This document shows, in pieces, positions 53,106 through 60,937 of a DNA stretch of 64,000 bases. The first letter of the stretch is position 1. Each line of letters starts with the position of its first letter. The stretch comes from Bacillota bacterium (GTDB lineage: Bacteria; Bacillota_E; JAJZYS01; JAJYTV01), in contig JAJZVM010000011.1 of NCBI GenBank assembly GCA_021845645.1, positions 41,401 through 105,400 on the forward strand, written 5' to 3'. Below the pieces are notes generated by a model that was not told where the DNA came from, did no database searches, and saw only the letters and a program-made list of their open reading frames with translations. The position numbers and the translations under genes are program-made.

Positions 53106-53667
53106 GCGGGCTCACCCCTCCCTGGCGCGACGGAACGGTCTTGGGTGCCGGCGACGGGTTCAGGTGCGACGATGCTGCTGACGACGCGCGCGCGGCGCCC
53201 CGGCTCAGGTGGCGGGGCCATCGCCTTCTCGACTATGACGGCAGACTCGGCCCTGAGACGGAGGAGTTGGTCGTCGTCCAGGCGGAGCGTCGCCTGGCTG
53301 TAGGTCACCCCGTCCGCCACGACATCCACGTGCCCCTGATCGAGGTAGCGCTGGAATCCGTCGATCACCGATGCGATGAAGGCCATGAAGAGGCGCATGT
53401 GGTCATCCCTGCCGAGATGGCGGAGCTCTGCTTCGGTGATGGCGGCCTGGTCCAGGGCAGCAGCGTAGGTTGGCTCGGTGGCGCCGCGCACGCGACTCTC
53501 CGCGACCACGGAGACGATGTTGCCCTGCGCCAGCCGGTCGAGGTGTCGGCACAGCGTGCGGCACATCGGGCAGCCGCGCCGCGATCTCCTGCGATCGCAC
53601 GCCCGGGCAGCGCCTGGATGATGCGCAAAGAGACCGCATGCAGGATCAAGTCGGCCTTCGGCTCCAT
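53102..53667 (-). pseudogene. Frameshifted HTH (ArsR-like winged helix) transcriptional regulator
   Basis: The gene reads as one regulator only across three frames. ATG at 53667 gives MEPKADLILHAVSLRIIQALPG; a different frame gives RSQEIAARLPDVP, the turn of the HTH; and the frame to 53102 gives TLCRHLDRLAQGNIVSVV and the rest of the effector region. Two +1 shifts within ~60 bases (about 53550-53600) break the DNA-binding domain; without them it would be about 185 residues. Its end overlaps the hydrolase start by four bases. Sequencing error in this GC-rich stretch is possible. Confidence 0.7.
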
Positions 53668-53689
53668 GCCACCAGCGCCTTCGATACCA

Positions 53690-53712
53690 TTATCGATATT
53701 GATATTAATTGC
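53690..53712 (-). promoter_or_regulatory. AT-rich candidate promoter/operator of the HTH regulator
   Basis: A strikingly AT-rich patch in a GC-rich genome, containing the palindrome ATCGAT and the inverted repeat TATC-GATATT-GATA. It lies 25-45 bases upstream of the regulator's ATG, where an autoregulated promoter is expected. Confidence 0.4.
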
Positions 53713-53739
53713 CGCCGCATCGGATAACGAGTGCAGATG

Positions 53740-53764
53740 GCAGCGCCGGCAGGCCCGGCGCTGC
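53740..53764 (-). terminator. GC hairpin downstream of coaA
   Basis: Perfect 10-base-pair stem (GCAGCGCCGG/CCGGCGCTGC) with a five-base loop, about 190 bases downstream of the coaA stop. Candidate terminator of panB-coaA, although the distance is long. Confidence 0.4.
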
Positions 53765-53953
53765 AAGTCGGCGGGCAGCCCAGCGGGCTTCGTCCCCTGC
53801 ACTGCCGCTGCGGCCGTTCCGCTGCCCAGGCAGCCTGCCTGCCGAGTCTCGAGCAGCCAAGCCTCGGCCACCCGGCTGCTCGGTCGCGCCGTACCGGCGT
53901 GCGGCCGCTCTTGCATCGCACGTCACAGGCGAGCGTCGCGGGCGACCTCCCCG

Positions 53954-54901
53954 TCAGAGGCGGCGGAGCCTGAGTTCCTGCACGCGGTGGTGGTCGCCCT
54001 TGCAGAGGATCAGCTGCGCCCGCTCGCGCGTCGGCGCGATGTTCGCCCGCAGGTTCGCGAGGTTGATCTCCCGCCAGATGCGCCCCGCGGTCTCCTCGGC
54101 CTCCCGGTCGGAAAGTCCTGCGTAGCGGTGGAAGTAGGACTGAGGGTCCTGGAAGGCCGTGTCGCGCAGCTTGAGGAAGCGCTCGACGTACCACCGGCGC
54201 ACGACCTGTTCCGCGGCGTCCACGAAGATGGAGAAGTCGAGGAAGTCCGAGACGAAGATGCGCTGCCTGCTGTCCTCCGGCGACCCCGCCTGCAGGATGT
54301 TGAGCCCCTCCAGGATGACGATGTCGGGGGTTCGCACCACCTGCCAGGCGCCTGGGACGATGTCGTAGCTGAGATGCGAGTAGACGGGGGCCCGTACCTC
54401 CGCCTTGCCGGACTTCACATCCGAGACAAAGCGGACGAGCGCCCTGAGGTCGTAGCTCTCGGGGAACCCCTTGCGGAGCATGGCTCCGCGCTCCTCGAGC
54501 ACGCGGTTCGGGTAGAGGAAGCCGTCGGTCGTGACGAGGTCGACGCGCGGGTGGCCAGGCCAGCGCTCGAGCAGGGCCTGGAGGAGCCTCGCGGTGGTGC
54601 TCTTCCCCACCGCCACGCTGCCTGCGATGCCGATCATGAACGGCACCTTGTCGGCCGTCGAACCGAGAAAGGTGGCACGGGCCCTGTGGAGCTCCTGCTC
54701 CGCCCCTATGGAGAGGTTCAGCAGGCGGGAGATGGGCAGGTAGATGTCCTGGACCTCATCGAGATCCAGGCGCTCGTTGAGACCCTGGATCTGCCTGAGA
54801 TCCTCCTCCGAGAGGGTCAGGGGCGTCGCCGCACGCAGAGGTGACCAAGCGTCCCGGGGGAAGGAGAGAAAAGGGGTGACTTTGTCGCGCAGGTCCTTCA
54901 T
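53954..54901 (-). CDS. coaA: Type I pantothenate kinase
   Basis: A 315-residue bacterial type I pantothenate kinase, first step of CoA synthesis from pantothenate. Walker [13 protein letters not shown] at residues 91-102; [12 protein letters not shown] near 125; [10 protein letters not shown] near 198 and [17 protein letters not shown] near 262 are canonical. ATG at 54901. It lies about 105 bases downstream of panB, so both likely share a CoA-supply transcript. Confidence 0.95.
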   Translation of the reverse strand: MKDLRDKVTPFLSFPRDAWSPLRAATPLTLSEEDLRQIQGLNERLDLDEVQDIYLPISRLLNLSIGAEQELHRARATFLGSTADKVPFMIGIAGSVAVGKSTTARLLQALLERWPGHPRVDLVTTDGFLYPNRVLEERGAMLRKGFPESYDLRALVRFVSDVKSGKAEVRAPVYSHLSYDIVPGAWQVVRTPDIVILEGLNILQAGSPEDSRQRIFVSDFLDFSIFVDAAEQVVRRWYVERFLKLRDTAFQDPQSYFHRYAGLSDREAEETAGRIWREINLANLRANIAPTRERAQLILCKGDHHRVQELRLRRL

Positions 54902-55006
54902 GACTGGCCTCTTTCACGCATGATTGCAGGCGGGCACGCAGGCGGCCTCGAGGGAGGGCGGCAGACTTCCTGCCTGCGCCCTGCACCGGGCTTCGCGGGC
55001 GTCGGC

Positions 55007-55834
55007 TCAGGTGTTGCGCTCGTGCATCCAGCCGCGCAGCAGCTGCAGCTGGTCCGCCGCCATGTGGCGGAAGTTGGGTTCGGCCGGGAAGACTCCGCCG
55101 CGCACATCCTGGACGTAGCTGCCGAATGCCCTGGCCAGGAGGTCCGACAGGCCCAGATAGTCCCTGGCGTGGCGCATCGGGCGCGGTGTGATGCCGAGCA
55201 GGTCCTGGACGACGAGAACCTGTCCATCGGTATGGGGACCGGCGCCGATGCCGATCGTGGGGATGGTCAGCCTCGCGGTGATGGCGGCCGCAAGCTCGTC
55301 GGGCATCAGTTCAAGGACCATCATCCGGGCTCCCGCACGCTCCAACGCAACGGCCCCTTCGAGAAGCATCCTCGCCTCGTCGAACGTCTTGCCCTTGATG
55401 CCTACCGCGTCCTGCGCCTGCATGCTGAGCCCGATGTGGGCGCAGACGTCGATACCGGCCTGGCTCAACGCGGCGACGACATCCGTACGGACGCCCTCGA
55501 GCTGGACGCCGTCGGCGCCGCTTGCGCGAAGCGAGCGGGCGCTCGCCAAGGCGGACGCCTCGTCTTCGTAGGTGCAGTACGGGAGGTCCGCAAGGAGGTA
55601 GCCGTCCCTGATGCCCCGCCGCACCGCCCGCACGTGGTGGCTGATGTCGTCGAGCGTCACCTCGACCTCGCTCCGGTAGCCGAGGACATTGGTGCCGACG
55701 CTGTCACCCACGAGCATCACGTCGATGCCTGCCCACTCCTCGAGCACGGCCGTCGGATAGTCATAGCAGGTGAGCATCGCGATCGGTTCGCCCCGCTGCT
55801 TCATTCGGTGGAACACGGTCATGTCCTTGGGCAC
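55007..55834 (-). CDS. panB: 3-methyl-2-oxobutanoate hydroxymethyltransferase
   Basis: A 275-residue PanB, adding a hydroxymethyl group from 5,10-methylene-THF to 2-oxoisovalerate to form ketopantoate. MLTCYDYPTAVLEEWAGIDVMLVGDS, read as two adjoining blocks near residue 20, and ADLPYCTYE near 103 are family signatures; the catalytic Glu is in VLELMPDEL near 173. Start GTG at 55834 behind GAGGGGGT. panC and panD, its usual partners, are not here; it pairs with coaA. Confidence 0.94.
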   Translation of the reverse strand: MPKDMTVFHRMKQRGEPIAMLTCYDYPTAVLEEWAGIDVMLVGDSVGTNVLGYRSEVEVTLDDISHHVRAVRRGIRDGYLLADLPYCTYEDEASALASARSLRASGADGVQLEGVRTDVVAALSQAGIDVCAHIGLSMQAQDAVGIKGKTFDEARMLLEGAVALERAGARMMVLELMPDELAAAITARLTIPTIGIGAGPHTDGQVLVVQDLLGITPRPMRHARDYLGLSDLLARAFGSYVQDVRGGVFPAEPNFRHMAADQLQLLRGWMHERNT

Positions 55835-55877
55835 GCGAACACCCCCTCACCTACCGGCATGGTAGCAGAACTAGTAC

Positions 55878-55914
55878 AGCGTTCGGCGCAACTCGCGTAG
55901 CGTTCGCTGTAACT
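55878..55914. promoter_or_regulatory. Tandem direct repeat upstream of panB
   Basis: Two 16-base copies, AGCGTTCGGCGCAACT (55878-55893) and AGCGTTCGCTGTAACT (55899-55914), match at 13 positions and are spaced 21 bases start to start, two helical turns. The spacing fits paired binding sites for one regulator on the same DNA face. They lie 44-80 bases upstream of the panB GTG. Confidence 0.4.
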
Positions 55915-56092
55915 ACCGCACCCCGGCCTGCTCGGCAAGGAAGTCCCGTCACTTCGGGAGCGGCCTCCACCTTGCCTTTCTTCGGCGCCAAGCCTCGGCG
56001 GGGCTGAGCCATCCCCGTTGAGGCTTTGGCCACGACTCCCACGATCCGCTGTGTTCTCAGGATCATGATCGGGGAGGGTTGGACGCGACGAC

Positions 56093-56120
56093 AGGGGTGC
56101 GGCCTGCCGGCCGCACCCCT
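56093..56120 (-). terminator. GC hairpin after the DUF917 operon
   Basis: Perfect 12-base-pair stem (AGGGGTGCGGCC/GGCCGCACCCCT) with a TGCC loop, about 115 bases downstream of the DUF917 stop on the minus strand. Likely operon terminator. Confidence 0.65.
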
Positions 56121-56236
56121 GGTTGGGGCTCAAGACGACTCCCGAACCCCATGTGCGTGCTGGCGCATCCGACCGGTCGTGCCCGCAGGCCGGCCCTCCA
56201 GGCACGTGTCGCCGTTCGACGTGGCCGGGCGGTTCC

Positions 56237-57370
56237 TTACTGAGCGGGGACAGAAGGCGGCTTTGGCGCGCTCCGGCCCAGGAGGTCGCCGGGAAGCGGC
56301 AGGAAGGGCACGTCGTAGCCGAACGCGGACGGGCCCACCACGGCCAGGGCACTGTCCGTCTTGAGCTCGCGCGCCGCCGGCAATCCGAGGACATGGAGCC
56401 GCAGCCCGTAGCGCAAAGCCTCGGAGCCGAGGGCGCGTCCCGACTCCTGCTCCAGGAGGACGAGCAGGTCGGGCACCGTGAGAAGGACGTCCTCCGGCCG
56501 GTCGCCGCGGCGGGCGATCAGATACTCGTTCTGGAAGTCGACCTTCAGGGTCTCGCCGCGGTAGCTGCCCAGACCCTCGATGGTGATCACGCCGCGGGCA
56601 AACCCTGCGACGGTCCGGCGCTCGAGATCGACGATCTTTCCCTCGAAGAGGTGACGGGCGCCTGCCACGACCTCGGCGATGCCTTCCACCGTGCTGCGGT
56701 GCGCTCCGCGCGCACGGACCATGGCGCGGCCGATCGTCTCCGCGAGCGTGAGGGTGCCCGGGATGCCGTGCCTTCGGACCTGCGCGCCCGTGACCGCGGA
56801 CAGGATGAGGCCGGCGCTGCCGCCCATCGCCCATGTGAGGGCGCGGGCGTAGCGTTCGGCCGTCTGAGCGTCCGGCAGATGGCGCAGGACCGCCGTCACC
56901 TGTTTCGCGTCCTCCAGCAGCAGGGGGTCCGGCAAGAGTCCGTCGATCATGTACGTGTTCATCTGCAGTTCGGGAAAGGCGCGGCCCATGGGATCGGCAT
57001 CGGCCACCGGCAAACCGCTCTCGGCCGCGCCGATGAGCGGCGTCAGGGCGTTGCCCCCGCCGATTTCGCCGATGGCGATGAACGCCGCCGGCCTGCCGGT
57101 CGCCTCGGCCAGCGTTTTGATGAGAAGGCTGAAGCGACCCGACGTCGGCAGGCGCTCGATGCCCACGGTGGGCGCCCCCATCCCTCCCAGGACGGGCCCG
57201 AGGTCCTCTTCCCCCAACTCCTCCGCATCCGCGATCCGGACCCGTGCCCCCTGTCGCAGGAGGCGCTGGAGCACGAGGCGCGACAGATAGGTGCTGCCGC
57301 CGCCGCCGGCGCCGAGGACCGCGGCGCCTTCGGCGAGCCAGGGCAGGTGTTCGAGCGTGATCTCGCGCAT
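56237..57370 (-). CDS. DUF917 (S-methyl-thiohydantoin desulfurase) family protein
   Basis: A 377-residue DUF917 protein, a family now named for S-methyl thiohydantoin desulfurase. VLGAGGGGSTYLSRL near residue 18 and AFIAIGEIGGGNALTPLIGA near 95 are the N-terminal hallmarks; MNTYMIDGLLPDP and GTLTLAETIGRAMVRAR follow. Family members are usually encoded beside hydantoinase/oxoprolinase A proteins and transporters, as here. ATG at 57370, two bases after the hyuA-like stop and behind GGAGGCGAG. Last gene of the operon. Exact substrate unproven. Confidence 0.86.
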   Translation of the reverse strand: MREITLEHLPWLAEGAAVLGAGGGGSTYLSRLVLQRLLRQGARVRIADAEELGEEDLGPVLGGMGAPTVGIERLPTSGRFSLLIKTLAEATGRPAAFIAIGEIGGGNALTPLIGAAESGLPVADADPMGRAFPELQMNTYMIDGLLPDPLLLEDAKQVTAVLRHLPDAQTAERYARALTWAMGGSAGLILSAVTGAQVRRHGIPGTLTLAETIGRAMVRARGAHRSTVEGIAEVVAGARHLFEGKIVDLERRTVAGFARGVITIEGLGSYRGETLKVDFQNEYLIARRGDRPEDVLLTVPDLLVLLEQESGRALGSEALRYGLRLHVLGLPAARELKTDSALAVVGPSAFGYDVPFLPLPGDLLGRSAPKPPSVPAQ

Positions 57371-57372
57371 GG

Positions 57373-58938
57373 CTATCTCGCCTCCATCGGAATCTGCGCC
57401 TCAAGGTCGCCTACGGCCCGCATGCGCACGCGCACCTGGTGGCCGGGCATGTAGGCGAGGGGGGTCTCCTCAATCTCCACGACCTCGGTCGTGTGTGCGC
57501 TTGCGCCGGCTTGGCGGGCCCGCTCCACCGTCTCGCGCCGCAGTTCGGCGAGCCGCTCCTGGCGGTGGGCGGGATCGAGGTCGGCGACGCGCTCGATCTC
57601 CGCACCCACCTGTGCCAGGGCGGCACCCACGGCGTTTGCGACCTGGGAGTGGGGCGGGCGGATGACCTCTGTCGCTCCCTCCAAGGCATCGGGGAGCAGC
57701 ACGCCGCCGCCTCCCACGAGCACCACCGTCACGTTGCCCGCTTGGGTCTTCATGCGGTCGATCGCGTCGCTCACTGTGCGGGCCGCCTTCGCCAGCACGC
57801 GCTCTGCCCAGGCGCCGTCGCGTTGGGCCGGCAGCGGCCGGTTCCCGATCGCCAGACGGCCGGCGGCCACGCCGGCGTCGGTCAGCGTGACCTCGCTCCC
57901 GCCGAACACGAGCGCCTCGGTGCCGAGTCGAAAACCCACGCTGTCCGGGCCCAGGGAAAGCCCGTCGGGCCCTTCGTGGACCAGGCTGCCGCCGCCGAGA
58001 CCGAGCGAGTACACGTCCGGCATGCGAAAGTTCGTCGGGACCCCGGCGAGCGAGACATTGGACGCCGCGGGCCGCGGGAAACCGTGCACGAGGACGCCGA
58101 CGTCGCTTGTGGTGCCGCCCACGTCGACCACGATGCAATCCCTGATCCCGGTGATCGCCGCCGCTCCGCGCATCGAGTTGGTCGGGCCGCTGCCCACGGT
58201 CCGCACGGGGTAGCGCCGCGCGAGATCCGCGGACATCAGGGTGCCGTCGTTCTGGGTGAGAAAGAGGCGGGAGCGCAGGCCGAGGTTGCGCAGAGCGCCC
58301 AGGAAGCCGTCCACGACCCGATCCGCCACGTCGCCCAGGGCCGCGTTCAGCACGCAGGCGTTCTCCCGCTGCAGGAGCCCGAGGGAGCCGATGTCGTGGC
58401 CGAGGGAGATACGTGCGTCCGGGATGACCTCCCGCACGCACGCCGCCGCCATGCGCTCCTGGCTGTCGTCCATGGGAGAGAAGACCCCGGTGATCGCTAC
58501 GTCGCGGATTCCCTCCGCGAGAAAGGTGCGCGCAGCTGCACGGATCTCTCGCGGGTCGACCTCGGCCACCGGTACGCCGATGACCTCAAACCCGCCGTGT
58601 ACCTCCCGCACGACCGGCGACACGGCCCGGACGAGCGCCTCCGGCCAGTCCTCCAGAGGCGGGATGGCGGTCCCCACCGGCAGGGCCATCCGGATGACGC
58701 CGACGCGCGCGAGGTCGCGTCCCTGCACAATGGCGTTCGCGAGCTGGGTCGTGCCCAGCATCACCGTCTCGATGCGGGCCTTGTCGGCGCCGCTGGTGCG
58801 GAGAAGTTCGCGCAGGGCCTGCTCGATGCCGTCCCCGACATCGCCCGTGGTGGGCACCTTGACCCATGCCACAACCGTCTGCCCGTCCATGAGCACGGCA
58901 TCCGTGTTGGTGCCGCCGACGTCCAGTCCCACGTTCAC
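57373..58938 (-). CDS. Hydantoinase/oxoprolinase family protein, copy 1
   Basis: A 521-residue ATP-dependent HyuA-type ring-opening subunit. The ASKHA ATPase loop is GLDVGGTNTDAVLMDG at the N-terminus; the second nucleotide motif is DVGGTTSDVGVLVHG near residue 273. GLGGGSLVHEGPDGL near 315 and the C-terminal PLAYMPGHQVRVR are family marks. No HyuB partner is present, so it may work with DUF917 instead. Start GTG at 58938. About 12 bases separate it from dppC. Confidence 0.9.
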   Translation of the reverse strand: MNVGLDVGGTNTDAVLMDGQTVVAWVKVPTTGDVGDGIEQALRELLRTSGADKARIETVMLGTTQLANAIVQGRDLARVGVIRMALPVGTAIPPLEDWPEALVRAVSPVVREVHGGFEVIGVPVAEVDPREIRAAARTFLAEGIRDVAITGVFSPMDDSQERMAAACVREVIPDARISLGHDIGSLGLLQRENACVLNAALGDVADRVVDGFLGALRNLGLRSRLFLTQNDGTLMSADLARRYPVRTVGSGPTNSMRGAAAITGIRDCIVVDVGGTTSDVGVLVHGFPRPAASNVSLAGVPTNFRMPDVYSLGLGGGSLVHEGPDGLSLGPDSVGFRLGTEALVFGGSEVTLTDAGVAAGRLAIGNRPLPAQRDGAWAERVLAKAARTVSDAIDRMKTQAGNVTVVLVGGGGVLLPDALEGATEVIRPPHSQVANAVGAALAQVGAEIERVADLDPAHRQERLAELRRETVERARQAGASAHTTEVVEIEETPLAYMPGHQVRVRMRAVGDLEAQIPMEAR

Positions 58939-58949
58939 CGCAATACCCC

Positions 58950-59828
58950 CTAAACTGCGTCGGAGAGGCTCCGGGAGCGGCGCATACTCGGATCTGCGAG
59001 GTCGCGCAGCCCGTCACCAACCAGGTTGAAGGCGAAGACGATCGTCATAATGGCAAGGCCCGGGAAGAGGGACATCCACCATTGGCCGGACACGAGGTAC
59101 TGGCTACCGTCGGACACCATGCTGCCCCACTCCGCAGTGGGCAGCGGTACGCCGAGACCGATGAAGCTGAGGCTCGCGCCCGTCAGGACGGCGAACCCGA
59201 GGTTCAGGGTGGAGATGACGAGCAATGGACCGAACATGTTCGGGAGGAGGTGGCGCCCGATGAGGCGCCCCGCGCCCGCGCCGGCCGCCCGTGCGCTCTC
59301 CACGAACGGGAGATGCTTCGTCGCGGCCGTTCCGGTATAGGCCTGGCGGGCGAAGGTGGGGACACTGACGAGTGTGATCGCGAGGAGTTCGCCGGTCAGG
59401 CCGGGACCGATCGCGGCACCGATGGCAAGGGCCAGCACGAGGGACGGGAAGGCGAGAAACACGTCCATGACGCGCATCAGCGCCTCGCCCGCGAGCCCGC
59501 CCCGGTATCCGGCGTAGATTCCGACCGGTACGCCGATGACGCCGGCCGCCAGGGTCGAGGCCACGGCGATGAACACGGAAAGGCGGGCGCCGAAGAAAAT
59601 GCGCGTGAGGAGGTCCCGGCCGTACTCGTCGGTGCCAAGAAGATGTTGAAGGCTTGGAACGGCCAGGCGCGCGCTCATGTCCGGCACGTTCGGAGCGTAG
59701 GGGGTGAGCAGCGGGGCAAAGAGGGCCACGAAGACCCAGAACCCCACGATGCCGAGCCCAACGGCGAGCATCCGGTGCCTGTTCCAGAAATTCTGCCGCC
59801 GCGGCGGTGGCAGGGACGGGCGGGCCAT
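58950..59828 (-). CDS. ABC transporter permease, DppC-type
   Basis: A 292-residue permease of peptide/nickel/opine importers with six helices. N-terminal cytoplasmic tail (ARPSLPPPRRQNF), then HRMLAVGLGIVGFWVFVALFAPL, and HLLGTDEYGRDLLTRIFFGAR, the canonical DppC signature. The EAA loop is PFVESARAAGAGAGRLIGRHL near residue 200. I chose ATG 59828, eight bases after AGGAGG that overlaps the dppB stop; a GTG at 59837 is an alternative. Confidence 0.92.
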   Translation of the reverse strand: MARPSLPPPRRQNFWNRHRMLAVGLGIVGFWVFVALFAPLLTPYAPNVPDMSARLAVPSLQHLLGTDEYGRDLLTRIFFGARLSVFIAVASTLAAGVIGVPVGIYAGYRGGLAGEALMRVMDVFLAFPSLVLALAIGAAIGPGLTGELLAITLVSVPTFARQAYTGTAATKHLPFVESARAAGAGAGRLIGRHLLPNMFGPLLVISTLNLGFAVLTGASLSFIGLGVPLPTAEWGSMVSDGSQYLVSGQWWMSLFPGLAIMTIVFAFNLVGDGLRDLADPSMRRSRSLSDAV

Positions 59829-59840
59829 GTCCACCACCTC

Positions 59841-60851
59841 CTAGAAGTAGGTGATGCGCGGGTCGATGGCGGCATTGACCACGTCCACGCACAGGTTGAT
59901 GACTGAGTAGAGCACCGCGCTGAGGAGGGCGAACACCTCGACGGGCGCGTAGTCGCTGGCGAGGATGGCACTCGTCACGTACGAGCCGACGCCAGGCCAG
60001 TTGAACACGGTTTCGACCAGGACGGCGCCGCCCAGCAGGTAGCCGAGCTGCAGACCGAAGATGGTCACCACCGGGACGAGCGCGTTGCGCAGCGTGTGCA
60101 CCATGTAGACGCGCCAGGCCGACGCGCCCTTGGCGCGCGCGGTGCGGATGTAATCGTGCCGCATCACGTCCAGCATGCTGGCGCGAAGCATGCGCGTGAG
60201 GACGGAGATGGTGCCCGTGCTGAGTGCGAGGGCTGGCAGGATCAAGTGGCGCAACGCTGACCAGAAGACCGCCCATTGGCCCTCGAGCAGGGCATCGAGC
60301 ACGAGGATATGGGTGATCGGCGGCGGCTGCGTGTAAAGGACGCTCAGGTCGCCGAGCGGCGCCGGAGCGATGTGCAGTGCGCTGTAGAACACCATGATGA
60401 GGAGGAGGCCCAGCCAGAACAGGGGCATCGACATGCCCGTGAGGGAGATCACGTGCGCCAGCCAGTCGATCCAGCTGTCCTTGTACAAGGCGCTCAGGAT
60501 GCCGAGCGGCAGGGCCACGGCGACGGCGATGACGACGCTTGCCACCGTGAGTTCGACCGTGGCAGGGAAACGCTGCGCGAGGTCGGTGAGCACCGGCTGG
60601 CCGGTGACGATCGACATGCCGAAGTTGCCGTGCAGGGCGGCCACGAGGAAATGCCACATCTGCAGCCAGAGCGGCAGGTTGAGGCCGAGGGCCAGCTCTT
60701 CGGCATGCACCTCCGCCGCCGTCGACTGCTGGCCGACGACCATGAGAGCCGGGTTGGCGGGAATGACCCGGGCGAGCAGGAAGGCCACGACGAACACGCC
60801 CAGGATCACCGGCACCATCATCAGGATGCGACGCAGGACGTAGGTGAGGAT
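59841..60851 (-). CDS. ABC transporter permease, DppB-type, apparent ATC start
   Basis: A 336-residue DppB-type permease with six helices. It should begin with the conserved LTYVLRRILMMVPVILGV; the codon before is ATC at 60851, seven bases after GGGAGGGG. No ATG, GTG or TTG lies between there and a TTG at 60911, which is buried in a hairpin loop and has no ribosome binding site. Starting at 60911 would give 356 residues; ATC gives the family's normal length. EAA loop: YIRTARAKGASAWRVYMVHTL near residue 225. GNFGMSIVTGQPVL is another signature. Confidence 0.88.
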   Translation of the reverse strand: MLTYVLRRILMMVPVILGVFVVAFLLARVIPANPALMVVGQQSTAAEVHAEELALGLNLPLWLQMWHFLVAALHGNFGMSIVTGQPVLTDLAQRFPATVELTVASVVIAVAVALPLGILSALYKDSWIDWLAHVISLTGMSMPLFWLGLLLIMVFYSALHIAPAPLGDLSVLYTQPPPITHILVLDALLEGQWAVFWSALRHLILPALALSTGTISVLTRMLRASMLDVMRHDYIRTARAKGASAWRVYMVHTLRNALVPVVTIFGLQLGYLLGGAVLVETVFNWPGVGSYVTSAILASDYAPVEVFALLSAVLYSVINLCVDVVNAAIDPRITYF

Positions 60852-60896
60852 TGGAGGGCCCCTCCCTTCAGGCCGAGCCGTGATCGAAGGCAGCGG

Positions 60897-60921
60897 CAGG
60901 CCGGCATCCAATGCCGGCCTG
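60897..60921 (-). terminator. Intercistronic hairpin between binding protein and DppB
   Basis: Perfect 11-base-pair stem (CAGGCCGGCAT/ATGCCGGCCTG) with a CCA loop, 17 bases after the binding-protein stop. Such hairpins often protect or partly terminate the transcript so that binding protein outnumbers permease. Confidence 0.6.
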
Positions 60922-60937
60922 GCCGTCTACGCGCGCC

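Larger units (their letters stand above)
53668..53953. other. Intergenic region between coaA and the HTH regulator
   Basis: About 285 bases without a supportable gene. It contains the AT-rich candidate operator at 53690-53712 and the hairpin at 53740-53764. Frames on either strand are Arg/Ala-rich with no recognisable product. Confidence 0.5.
55835..56236. other. Intergenic region upstream of panB
   Basis: About 400 bases with no gene I can support. It holds a tandem direct repeat at 55878-55914 and a strong hairpin at 56093-56120. Confidence 0.55.

Noticed and set aside
53705..53926. 73-codon minus-strand frame between coaA and the HTH regulator
   Set aside because: Arg/Ala/Gly-rich, no ribosome binding site, interrupted by a GC hairpin; looks non-coding.
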